Positions 5,518-12,541 of a stretch of DNA of 18,631 bases are shown here, in pieces; the stretch's first letter is position 1, and each line of letters starts with the position of its first letter. A program made the position numbers and the translations under genes. Under the pieces are notes generated by a model, which was not told the DNA's origin, made no database searches, and saw nothing but the letters and a program-made list of their open reading frames with translations. The DNA comes from an uncultured Azohydromonas sp. (GTDB taxonomy: Bacteria > Pseudomonadota > Gammaproteobacteria > Burkholderiales > Burkholderiaceae_C), in contig NZ_CALAOH010000124.1 in the NCBI RefSeq assembly GCF_937926365.1, positions 1-18,631 on the forward strand, in the 5' to 3' direction.

Positions 5518-6935
5518 GCGTGCCGAAGCGCAAGAGTATGACCGTCATCGACGGCGGCAAATCGACAGGGGGTAGTGCAGGCGGGGGCGGGACCGGCGGA
5601 GACCGGCCGGACGACTCCTGGCGCGATGCGCTCACCTTCACCCGCGACGGCAATGTCGAGGGGAAGCTGCACAACCTGATGCTGATCATGGAGAACGATC
5701 CGCGCCTGGCTGGGCTGTGGTGGCTCAACGAGTCCAGCAACCAGATCGAGCTGACCCGGGATGCGCCGTGGCGGGGCGGCAATCGCCGCGAGTTCGTCGA
5801 TGCGGACGCGTATGAGCTGGCCGCATGGCTGCAGAACCCCGGCACCTACGCGGCCAACTGCAGCGATGACGGCGTGCTCAAGGCAGTGGTGGCAGTGGCC
5901 AGGCGCTACCGCCGACACCCGATCCGCGAGTACCTCACGGCCCTGAAGTGGGACGGCACACCGCGCGTAGAAAGCATGCTGGTTGACCTGTTTGGGGCGC
6001 CGGACAACGCCTACAGCCGGCGCGCAGCGCTGTGTTTCGCGGTGAGCGCGGTAGCGCGCATCCTGTGGTTCGACCCGAAGCAGCCCGCCGTGGGTGCCCA
6101 GGTGGACTTCATGCTGGTGCTGGAAGGTGAGCAGGGCAAACGCAAGTCCAGCGCCCTGCGTGCCCTGTTCGGCAGCGACTGGTTCGTGGAAACCAGCGAG
6201 TCGCCGACTGGCAAGGACTTCTACCAGGTGATCCAGGGCGTCTGGGGTGTCGAGATCGGCGAGATGGACTCGTTCGGCAAGGCCGACGTCACCGCGGTCA
6301 AGACGGCCATCACCCGGCGCGTGGACAAGTTCCGTGCTCCCTATGAGCGGGTGCCCCGATCCTACCGACGCGAGTGCGTGTTCGCCGGCACCACCAACGA
6401 GCACCAGTACCTGCGCGACCCCACCGGTGGCCGACGCTTCCTGCCCGTGCGGACCGAAGGCGACGTGCGGCTGGACCTGATCGTGGAGCTGCGGGACCAG
6501 CTGTGGGCCGAGGCCGTGCATCTGTTCGACCAGGGCTTCAGCTGGTGGGAGTTGCCGGCGGAGGCCTCCGAGGAGCAGGAAGCCCGCTACATGAGCGACA
6601 GCTGGGAGGACCGAATCCTCCGCTGGCTCGCCGGCAAGATGCCGGGCGAGAACGCCTACCCGCCGCGCGTCGGGGTGGGGTGGGGTGAGTTCGCCGAGTG
6701 GACGACCACCGACGAGCTGCTGCGCTACGCGATCGGCGCGGACGCATCCAAGCATGGCAAGCCGGAGCAGATGCGCATCTCCGCCGTCATGAAGCGCCTG
6801 CACTGGCGCAAAGAGCGGCGTCTGGTCGAGGGGCTGCGGATCTACGTCTGGGAGCCGACCGCGGCCGCAGAGCGGCCACAGGCAGCCGCCAGGCCGATCA
6901 ACGCGATGGAGGGCGACGATGACCCGCCGTTCTGA
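5514..6935 (+). CDS. VapE-family helicase-like ATPase (phage replication)
   Basis: This 473-aa protein belongs to the virulence-associated E family, P-loop ATPases that accompany primases in phages and satellites and probably unwind the origin. A Gly-rich linker (about 14-30) precedes the conserved part. The context GTPRVESMLVDLFG (148-161) is typical. Walker A is GEQGKRKS (205-212), the Walker B-like strand is VEIGEMDSF (246-254), and a later TTNEHQYLRDPTGGRRFLPV carries the sensor Asn and Arg residues. It is the last gene before the iteron cluster at 6941-7173, which supports an origin-linked role. Confidence 0.9.
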   Translation: MSVPKRKSMTVIDGGKSTGGSAGGGGTGGDRPDDSWRDALTFTRDGNVEGKLHNLMLIMENDPRLAGLWWLNESSNQIELTRDAPWRGGNRREFVDADAYELAAWLQNPGTYAANCSDDGVLKAVVAVARRYRRHPIREYLTALKWDGTPRVESMLVDLFGAPDNAYSRRAALCFAVSAVARILWFDPKQPAVGAQVDFMLVLEGEQGKRKSSALRALFGSDWFVETSESPTGKDFYQVIQGVWGVEIGEMDSFGKADVTAVKTAITRRVDKFRAPYERVPRSYRRECVFAGTTNEHQYLRDPTGGRRFLPVRTEGDVRLDLIVELRDQLWAEAVHLFDQGFSWWELPAEASEEQEARYMSDSWEDRILRWLAGKMPGENAYPPRVGVGWGEFAEWTTTDELLRYAIGADASKHGKPEQMRISAVMKRLHWRKERRLVEGLRIYVWEPTAAAERPQAAARPINAMEGDDDPPF

Positions 6936-6940
6936 TCGAT

Positions 6941-7173
6941 TGCCCAACCTGCCCAACCTCTGCCCAACCTCGCTGCCCAACCTCAGCCCTTGTGCCGTGG
7001 GGGTCTGCCCAACCTGCCTAACTTTTCGGCCTCGCGCGTACATGTACTGCACCGATTTGCACGATCTAGAAAACTCAAAACAGGTTAGGCAGGTTGGGCA
7101 GGTTGGGCAGAGCCTTGCGCCGCAAGGGATTCCGGCTGCCCAACCTCTGCCCAACCTCGCCCGAGGTTGGGCA
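6941..7173. repeat. Iteron cluster, putative phage replication origin
   Basis: About twelve copies of TGCCCAACCT or close variants. Six face forward (6941, 6950, 6961, 6974, 7006 and degenerate 7015), three reversed (7082 variant, 7091, 7100), two forward (7137, 7148) and one reversed (7164). Some copies abut with a 9-bp period. Between the forward and reversed blocks lies AT-richer DNA (7020-7081) holding the palindrome GTACATGTAC (7038-7047) and an A-rich stretch. Iterons flanking an AT-rich core directly after primase and helicase genes are what an initiator-bound origin looks like. A frame (6919-7335) crosses this DNA but encodes only repeat-derived residues. No credible gene lies in 6936-7331. 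Confidence 0.75.
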
Positions 7174-7293
7174 GTGCCGTGTTCCACGGGAATCCGGCGT
7201 CACCAGGCAGGTGCGGCGGGGACGAGGGCATGGGTCCTCCCGGCACCCGCGCGCACTGCGGGTAGCAAGGCCGCAATTTGCGTGCATCTTCCC

Positions 7294-7341
7294 GTTCCGG
7301 GTTTGGTTCCGTTGGTACCGGGTGGTTCCGCATGAGTTCCG
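7294..7341 (+). promoter_or_regulatory. GTTCCG repeats, candidate terminase-binding (cosB-like) site
   Basis: Four direct copies of GTTCCG occur at 7294, 7306, 7325 and 7336, the last inside the start of the small terminase gene. In lambda-type phages the packaging site lies just upstream of the small-terminase gene and contains repeated small-subunit sites. The match is positional; no cohesive end can be located from sequence alone. Confidence 0.35.
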
Positions 7342-7922
7342 GAACTGACCAGGCCTACATGTCCACGGCGGAGTACGCCGCGCACCGCGGCTGCAGTGAC
7401 TCTTTCGTCCGCCGCCTGCGCCGCGAGGGCAAGCTTGTTTGCGACGGCCGGCGGATCCACGTGGCGGAAAGCGACCGGCTGCTGGCCAACATCACCGACC
7501 CTGTGCGTGGTGGCGATCGCACGCAGCCAGCGGGGGGCGCGGCGAGTCGCGCTGCAGCGGCGGACGAGGTGCAGGAGGCGATCCGCCGCGAGCGGATGGC
7601 CAAGGCCCGCTTGGCGGAGCTGGAGCTTGGCGAGGCGGCGAAGGAACTGGTGCGCGCCGAGGGCGTGCGCCGCGCGGTTTTCACGCTGGCGCGTGACGCG
7701 GTCAACAGCTTGCAGGGCATGCGTGGTCGCTTGCGCGACCGGCTGGCAGCGACCTCCGACCCTCGCGAGGTAGACCGGCTGCTGGAGGAAGAGATCGTCG
7801 CCCTCTGCTCGCGCATGCGCGAGTCGGCGAAGGCACTGGGAACCGACGCGGCGCCGGCGCCCGCAGGCCCAGACGCGGACGCCGTGGACGCCCCTGAGGC
7901 TGACGTGGAGGATGCCGAGTGA
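7332..7922 (+). CDS. Terminase small subunit (Nu1-like)
   Basis: Encodes 196 aa from ATG 7332. A second Met at 7359 is possible, and neither has a strong Shine-Dalgarno. The N-terminal 60 residues form a winged-helix DNA-binding motif (STAEYAAHRGCSDSFVRRLR followed by EGKLVCDGRRIHV) of the type that recognises packaging sites. A long charged helical region (about 75-165) would mediate assembly. The tail is acidic and Ala/Pro/Asp-rich. Its stop overlaps the GTG start of the large subunit, matching the usual small-large order. It would bind DNA upstream of its own gene and direct the large subunit. Confidence 0.85.
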   Translation: MSSGTDQAYMSTAEYAAHRGCSDSFVRRLRREGKLVCDGRRIHVAESDRLLANITDPVRGGDRTQPAGGAASRAAAADEVQEAIRRERMAKARLAELELGEAAKELVRAEGVRRAVFTLARDAVNSLQGMRGRLRDRLAATSDPREVDRLLEEEIVALCSRMRESAKALGTDAAPAPAGPDADAVDAPEADVEDAE

Positions 7923-10033
7923 GCCTGGACATGTTCGCCATGGACGTGCCGCTGCCGTGCGCCGAGGGGCTGGTCCGCGACGCCTGGGAAGAAGGCTGGA
8001 CCCTGCCGGAACGCCTGGACGTCTCGGACTGGGCTGACAAGCACCGCGTCATCGCGAAGGGCGCGGGCGCCGAGCCGGGGCAGTGGGTCACCGACCGCCA
8101 TCCGCCGCTGCGCGAAATCATGAACTGCCTCAGCGAGCACAGCCATGTGCGGCTCGTGGATTTCATGAAGAGCGCGCAGGTCGGCGCCACGGAGATCGGC
8201 ATCAACTGGGCGGGCTACGTCATCGACCGCGGCCTGGACTCGATGATCGTGGCCCAGCCGGTGAAGGAGCTGGCGAAATCCTGGACCACCAGCAAGTTCG
8301 ACCCCGCCATCGTCGAGATGCCGGAGCTGCTGGCCAAGCTGGACGCCGACAACACCTTCGAGAAGCGGTTCCCCGGCGGGACCATGTGGGTCATCTGGGC
8401 GAACTCGTCCAAGCAGCTTCGCCAGCGCACGGCCCGATACATCTTCGCCGACGAGGTGGACGAGTACCCGCGCGACATCGGAGGGCAGGGGCCGGCGGAC
8501 CAGCAGCTGGCCGCCCGCGGCATGTCATACGGTGAGCGCGCCAGGGTGTACCGCGCGTGCACGCCCACCATTGCCGGCGCCAGCGCGATCGAGGCGGGGT
8601 TCCTGGAGGGCGACCAGCGCTACTACCACGTGCTGTGCCCGCATTGCGGCGGTGAACAGGTGCTCGAGGTGGAGCGCCTGACGCCGCGCGGCACCTTCGC
8701 CTGTGCGGTCAACGGCTGCGAGATCGAGGAGCACCACAAGACCGAGATGTTCCGCGAGGTCGGTTACGGCGGCACGGCGCGCTGGGTACCGCACAACTCG
8801 TCCGCGCCGGACTGGCATCGCAGCTACCACCTGTGGGCTGCCTACTCGCCGCTGGGCCTTGGCCTGTCGTGGCGCAACATCGCCGACAAGCGGGCCGAAG
8901 CCGAGCGCAATCCTGAGCTGGCTGCCGGCTTCCGCAACCTGGTGCTGGGGATCACCTTCGAGGGCGACCGACAGGAGCAGGACGCGGACGTGGTGGCGAC
9001 GCTGGCTGAGCCCGGCGTGCACCGCGGCACCGTGCCGCATGGCGGCCTGGTGCTGAGCGCTGGCGTCGACTTCCAGCACGACCGGGCAGAGGTGCAGATC
9101 ATCGCCACCGGGCGCGGCCAGCGTCGGTGGGTGGTGGACTACCAGGTGGTCGACCTGGATCCGACGTTGCCGGAGACCTATGTCGCCCTGGACGAGCTTC
9201 TCCAGGGCACCTGGCGCACCCGGCAGGGCGTGGACATGCCGATCAGCGCGGTGGCGCTCGACGGCGGCAACTGGACCGAGATGGTGGCGCAGTTCGTGAA
9301 GCGGCTGGTCGGCAGCTCCGGCTCTGCCCGCGTGCTGAAGACGTCTGCCGGATTCGTGAAGCAACACCTCTACCTGGTACGCGGCCGTGCCGAGAGGCAG
9401 TCGGACCGGGCCGTCTACCGCCCGAAGAAGACCGAGATCAACCAGCGGGAGAAGACCATCGCGCGGAGCGTGGGCGTCTGGGGCGTCGGCACGTCGGTGC
9501 TCAAGCACATGGTGTGGGGCTGGCTGAACGCCGCGATCGCGGCGCGGGACAGCGCCCAGGAGCAGGGCGAGGCGGAGGATCTGTCTGCGCGCATGCTGCG
9601 CTTCCCTGGCGGGCGTGGCGACGCAAAGCCTGATCCGTTTAACCCGGACCCCGGTGCGCTACTGGAGACGTACTGGAAGGGGCTGACCTGCGAATACTAC
9701 GACCAGGACGCCGGCCGGTGGATCGCTCCGAAGGGTGCCCGCAACGAGCCGCTGGACACGCTGGTGTACGCGGTCTGGGCCTCCCTGGCGCCGGCCATCA
9801 AGGCCGACGCGATGCGCGACAGCCAATGGGAGGCGCTGGAGGCGGTGTACCAGCCAGTGGCGCCTGATCTCTTCAGCGGCTTTGCGCCGGAAGCGGACGG
9901 CGGAGCCGCGGCCGAGAAACTCGGCTCCGATTCCCGTGGAACATCACAGCCCGCCGCGCAGGTTGCGGCGAGGCCGCCTGTCGCCCCGCCGCCGCGCTGG
10001 CAACGGGGCATGCGAAGCAAGGGGGTGCAGTAG
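7919..10033 (+). CDS. Terminase large subunit (lambda GpA family)
   Basis: This 704-aa ATP-driven packaging motor and nuclease starts at GTG 7919, overlapping the small-subunit stop. The ATPase domain has Walker A KSAQVGATE (84-92, lambda-like KSARVG form) and Walker B YIFADE (174-179). A zinc-binding cluster follows (C240, C243, C262, C267). The nuclease domain shows D384 in GVDFQHD and D448 in ALDGGNW. The length suits GpA, which cuts at cos sites in lambda-like phages. The C-terminal 50 residues are Pro/Ala-rich and variable, as expected for the portal-contacting end. Confidence 0.96.
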   Translation: MSLDMFAMDVPLPCAEGLVRDAWEEGWTLPERLDVSDWADKHRVIAKGAGAEPGQWVTDRHPPLREIMNCLSEHSHVRLVDFMKSAQVGATEIGINWAGYVIDRGLDSMIVAQPVKELAKSWTTSKFDPAIVEMPELLAKLDADNTFEKRFPGGTMWVIWANSSKQLRQRTARYIFADEVDEYPRDIGGQGPADQQLAARGMSYGERARVYRACTPTIAGASAIEAGFLEGDQRYYHVLCPHCGGEQVLEVERLTPRGTFACAVNGCEIEEHHKTEMFREVGYGGTARWVPHNSSAPDWHRSYHLWAAYSPLGLGLSWRNIADKRAEAERNPELAAGFRNLVLGITFEGDRQEQDADVVATLAEPGVHRGTVPHGGLVLSAGVDFQHDRAEVQIIATGRGQRRWVVDYQVVDLDPTLPETYVALDELLQGTWRTRQGVDMPISAVALDGGNWTEMVAQFVKRLVGSSGSARVLKTSAGFVKQHLYLVRGRAERQSDRAVYRPKKTEINQREKTIARSVGVWGVGTSVLKHMVWGWLNAAIAARDSAQEQGEAEDLSARMLRFPGGRGDAKPDPFNPDPGALLETYWKGLTCEYYDQDAGRWIAPKGARNEPLDTLVYAVWASLAPAIKADAMRDSQWEALEAVYQPVAPDLFSGFAPEADGGAAAEKLGSDSRGTSQPAAQVAARPPVAPPPRWQRGMRSKGVQ

Positions 10034-10429
10034 ATGGCCAACCTGAAACAGGTCGACGCAAGGCTGCGGGTCTGGGCCGCGGCGCTGGTTGGCGACCAGG
10101 TGCAGCGCTCCGCGCGAACGGGTGGCGAGCGCATCGACGCGCTTCCGGATCAGCTGCAGGCCGCGATCGAAGTGATGGAGGTGGAGACGCTGGTCCAGCG
10201 CATGGAGCGGTCTGGGCGCTGGAAGGAGGGCAGGGTGCTACGGACCGAGTACATGCTGGCCGGCCTGCCGGAGCGGGAGAGGCTGGCATACCTCAGTCGC
10301 AACGGCGCGGCCATGAGTCGCACGAGCTACTACGCCTATCTCACCAGTGCTAAAGCCTACGTTGAAGGTGCTCTCAGCTCCGCCCCTGCAGCGCCCGGGG
10401 CGTCCATTCGCATGGGTATGGTCGGGTGA
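10034..10429 (+). CDS. Small HTH protein, possibly ArpU/Q-like late regulator
   Basis: Encodes 131 aa, with the ATG directly following the terminase stop. The C-terminal third, LPERERL then AMSRTSYYAYLTSAKAYVEG, resembles sigma-region-4-like helix-turn-helix ends of ArpU and short Q-type phage antiterminators. The N-terminus (RLRVWAAALVG) also fits that pattern. It would be a late-gene transcription regulator. However, it sits inside the packaging operon rather than before it, which is odd for Q. The family assignment is tentative; that it is a gene is well supported by composition and tight spacing. Confidence 0.65.
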   Translation: MANLKQVDARLRVWAAALVGDQVQRSARTGGERIDALPDQLQAAIEVMEVETLVQRMERSGRWKEGRVLRTEYMLAGLPERERLAYLSRNGAAMSRTSYYAYLTSAKAYVEGALSSAPAAPGASIRMGMVG

Positions 10430-10449
10430 AGTAGGCGAAACTGGGGTTC

Positions 10450-10480
10450 TTGCGCTCGGTGGAATATATGTGGTTATATT
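10450..10480 (+). promoter_or_regulatory. Predicted moron promoter with overlapping palindrome
   Basis: This is an AT-rich island in otherwise very GC-rich DNA. A possible -35 TTGCGC (10450-10455) and -10 TTATAT (10474-10479) are 18 bases apart. The inverted repeat AATATA-N6-TATATT (10463-10480) overlaps the -10 and is a plausible operator for the XRE-domain regulator encoded downstream. It lies just upstream of the GTG at 10511. Confidence 0.5.
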
Positions 10481-10510
10481 TTGCCGACCAGATTGCAGTC
10501 GAGGCAGCGA

Positions 10511-11116
10511 GTGAGCGGACAAGCCGAGGTTGAAGCCGTTTTGGAACCCTACGTCGGCGCGCTGCGTCAGATTGTCCTGGAGGCTTGGGCGCAATGGATG
10601 GCAAGCGATAAGCCCGCCCGCTGGTTAATGAAGCGGAGTCGTGCATCGTTCGTCTGGGAGGAGATGATTGAAGCGGCTCACCGCCTCCTGGGGTCAGACC
10701 CGAGGGTCACGATCATCCGTAAGCACGAAACCTTCTACTTCGTGCTTGACGGACGCTTTGCGTTCCGGTTCAAGCATTGTGACCAGGATGGCTTTACGAG
10801 CAACTATCCGACTCAGGCAGCGCTGGACTTCCACGATCAAGCGGAGGGGCTGAGTGGCATCCCAACGGCATTGAAGTTTGAAGTGGGGTACGTCCTCAAC
10901 CCGACAGAGACCGCAGTGGCCGACATCAGGGTCGTGGCGCGACGCGGGTCCGTAGTCGACTGGCAGTTCTCGATCCTCAACCGTGGTGAGGCCGCTACGC
11001 CTGTCACTGCTTTGCCCATCGCACCCACGCCTGCCGCACCGCCTGTCGCTTCGCGCAAGCCGCTCGTTCGCGTAAAATCCCGCGCCGCAGAAGAGAAGCA
11101 GTCTGAGAAGTCGTGA
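10511..11116 (+). CDS. Uncharacterised partner of XRE-ImmA/IrrE regulator
   Basis: Encodes 201 aa from GTG 10511, chosen because GAGG lies six bases upstream. The frame extends to a TTG at 10481. The soluble protein has a helical N-terminus (about 1-60), an alpha/beta centre rich in aromatics (about 68-150, including TFYFVLDGRFAFRF and GFTSNYPTQAALDF), and a Pro/Ala-rich, basic tail (about 160-201) that is probably disordered. No signal peptide, membrane segment or known catalytic motif. Its stop overlaps the start of the ImmA/IrrE gene, so the pair is made together. Toxin, effector or protease substrate are all possible; none is shown. Codon use is visibly less G/C-rich than in flanking phage genes. 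Confidence 0.82.
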   Translation: MSGQAEVEAVLEPYVGALRQIVLEAWAQWMASDKPARWLMKRSRASFVWEEMIEAAHRLLGSDPRVTIIRKHETFYFVLDGRFAFRFKHCDQDGFTSNYPTQAALDFHDQAEGLSGIPTALKFEVGYVLNPTETAVADIRVVARRGSVVDWQFSILNRGEAATPVTALPIAPTPAAPPVASRKPLVRVKSRAAEEKQSEKS

Positions 11117-12192
11117 TGAACAGCCCGGTCGCTAATCCGGCGGTAGTGAAGGTTGCGCGGCAGGCAAGGGGGCTCAGTCAGGCACAGCTCGCCGATCAGG
11201 CGGACGTAAGTCAGGCCGCGGTGTCCAAGCTGGAAGCCGGGATCATGCAACCCACCGCGGAGTTGATTGAAAAGCTCGCGGGCGTGCTTTCGTTCCCGGT
11301 GACTCTGTTCTATGAAACAGACCCCATTTTTGGGGTGCCTGTGAGCGTGAGCTACAGGAAGCGGGCGAGCGTAGGGGCTCGGGCTATCGATCGGCTGGAG
11401 GCGGAGATAAATCTCCGCCTGATGCATCTACGGCGCCTCCTGAGTTCGATCGAGCATGTGCCGGAGCTTCCCTTCCCAGAACTCGACGTCGATAGTTTTG
11501 GGGGGAGCGGGACGCGAGTTGCGCAGCTGGTGCGTCAGCACTGGGGGGTGCCAAGCGGGCCGCTGATCGACCTCACGTCACTGGTGGAGCGTGCCGGGTG
11601 CATCGTGCTCCCGTGCGAGTTCGAGAGTCTGGGTGTTGACGGTCTGACTCTGCGGCCCCCTGGACTGCCAGTGTGTATCTTCCTCAATTCGAGCATGCCT
11701 GGTGACCGTCAAAGGTTCACCCTTGCGCACGAGTTGGGGCACGCAATCATGCATCGTTTGCCCAGCGCAGAGATGGAGCAGCAGGCGGATGACTTCGCAG
11801 CTGAGATGTTGATGCCCGCACGGGACATGATTGATGCATTTGCAAGCGGGATCAGTCTGGCTCGTCTTGCTGCGTTGAAGCCTATCTGGCGCGTCTCGAT
11901 GGCTGCGCTGCTGTACCGAGCAAAGGCGCTGGGCTGTATATCGACCCCCCAAAGTCAGGCCCTCTGGCGGCAGATGAGTGCGCTTGGCTATCGGCGCCAG
12001 GAGCCACCGGAGACGGCTGTACCTGCCGAGCGGGCGACGGTATTCGCAGATATCTTGCGGGCGTACCGTGAGGAGCTGGGCTATAGCCTGTCCGAGTTGG
12101 CTCAGCTGCTCCACATGCACGCCGACGAACTTCGAGGTAAGTACGGCTTGATAGATAAGCCCCCTGCCGTTCACCTGCGACTGGTGAAGTAG
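11116..12192 (+). CDS. XRE HTH - ImmA/IrrE metallopeptidase regulator
   Basis: Encodes 358 aa from ATG 11116 (TGATG overlap with the partner); a GTG at 11113 is in frame. Residues about 8-62 are an XRE-type HTH (VKVARQARGLSQAQLADQAD ... AAVSKLEAG). Residues about 140-250 are an ImmA/IrrE-type zinc peptidase: H205 and H209 in HELGH, with E221 in EQQADDFAAEMLMP as likely third ligand. A C-terminal helical region follows (about 270-358). ImmA cleaves a mobile-element repressor and IrrE/PprI cleaves DdrO. By analogy this protein could be both sensor and repressor-inactivating switch, with the partner or another repressor as substrate. The gene is followed by a rho-independent terminator. Confidence 0.93.
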   Translation: MNSPVANPAVVKVARQARGLSQAQLADQADVSQAAVSKLEAGIMQPTAELIEKLAGVLSFPVTLFYETDPIFGVPVSVSYRKRASVGARAIDRLEAEINLRLMHLRRLLSSIEHVPELPFPELDVDSFGGSGTRVAQLVRQHWGVPSGPLIDLTSLVERAGCIVLPCEFESLGVDGLTLRPPGLPVCIFLNSSMPGDRQRFTLAHELGHAIMHRLPSAEMEQQADDFAAEMLMPARDMIDAFASGISLARLAALKPIWRVSMAALLYRAKALGCISTPQSQALWRQMSALGYRRQEPPETAVPAERATVFADILRAYREELGYSLSELAQLLHMHADELRGKYGLIDKPPAVHLRLVK

Positions 12193-12229
12193 CTTCGGGT
12201 GTTGCGTCCGGACATTGCATGACAAGAAT

Positions 12230-12256
12230 GGGTAAGCGGCGAGGTAGCCGCTGCCC
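12230..12256. repeat. Hairpin ahead of the moron terminator
   Basis: AGCGGC (12235-12240) and GCCGCT (12247-12252) form a perfect stem with a six-base loop, extended through bulges by GGG/CCC. It lies in the 3' untranslated region immediately before the terminator, giving that transcript a two-hairpin tail. There is no evidence that it is a separate RNA. Confidence 0.45.
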
Positions 12257-12259
12257 AGC

Positions 12260-12293
12260 GAAGCCCCGCCATCGTGCGGGGCTTCTTTCTTTT
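12260..12293 (+). terminator. Rho-independent terminator of the moron cassette
   Basis: A perfect 10-bp stem (12260-12269 with 12276-12285, GAAGCCCCGC/GCGGGGCTTC) has a six-base loop and is followed by TTTCTTTT. It ends the ImmA/IrrE transcript 33 bases before the gpW-like gene. Late phage transcription would have to read through it, consistent with antitermination. Confidence 0.88.
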
Positions 12294-12325
12294 GGAGCCC
12301 CGGTCGTCCCGCCGCCGGAGCGCTC

Positions 12326-12541
12326 ATGGCCACCCTGCAGGAACAACTCGCCGAAGCCGAAGCAGCACGCCACAAGCTGCTGACGGGCACGGCGCGTGTG
12401 TCCTTCCGCCATGGCGACCGCCAGGTGGAGTACAGCAAGACCGACCTCGCGGCGCTGGAAAGCTACATCGCGGAGCTGCGCCGCCGTATCGCCGGCCGCA
12501 TGCCCCTGCGCCGGCGCATCAGCTACGTGGTGCCGTACTGA
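12326..12541 (+). CDS. gpW-like head-tail joining protein
   Basis: Encodes 71 aa resembling lambda gpW in size, position and pattern: N-terminal helix with LAEAEAARHKLLTG, a central beta hairpin (VSFRHGDRQVEYS), a second helix (DLAALESYIAELRRRI), then a basic tail with MPLRRRISYVV. gpW plugs the portal after DNA packaging so that the tail connector can bind. Its stop overlaps the portal start. In lambda W follows A directly; here the moron separates them. Confidence 0.88.
   Translation: MATLQEQLAEAEAARHKLLTGTARVSFRHGDRQVEYSKTDLAALESYIAELRRRIAGRMPLRRRISYVVPY

Noticed and set aside
5109..7187. 692-aa open frame on the minus strand
   Set aside because: It is antisense to the primase, VapE and iteron DNA, with Arg/His/Ala/Gly/Leu-rich translation typical of the reverse frame of high-GC genes and no motif. 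The forward genes have clear Walker and zinc motifs.
6919..7335. 138-aa forward frame across the iterons
   Set aside because: Its residues simply translate the TGCCCAACCT repeats (PNLPNL, RQVGQVGQ). Not a plausible protein; the DNA is better read as an origin.
8525..9508. 327-aa minus-strand frame opposite the large terminase
   Set aside because: Reverse-frame shadow; the forward strand carries the ATPase and nuclease motifs throughout.
12193..12259. Possible tRNA or attachment site after the ImmA/IrrE gene
   Set aside because: I looked for a cloverleaf and CCA-type end and found only a bulged hairpin and the terminator. No duplicated core sequence was found to suggest an att site.
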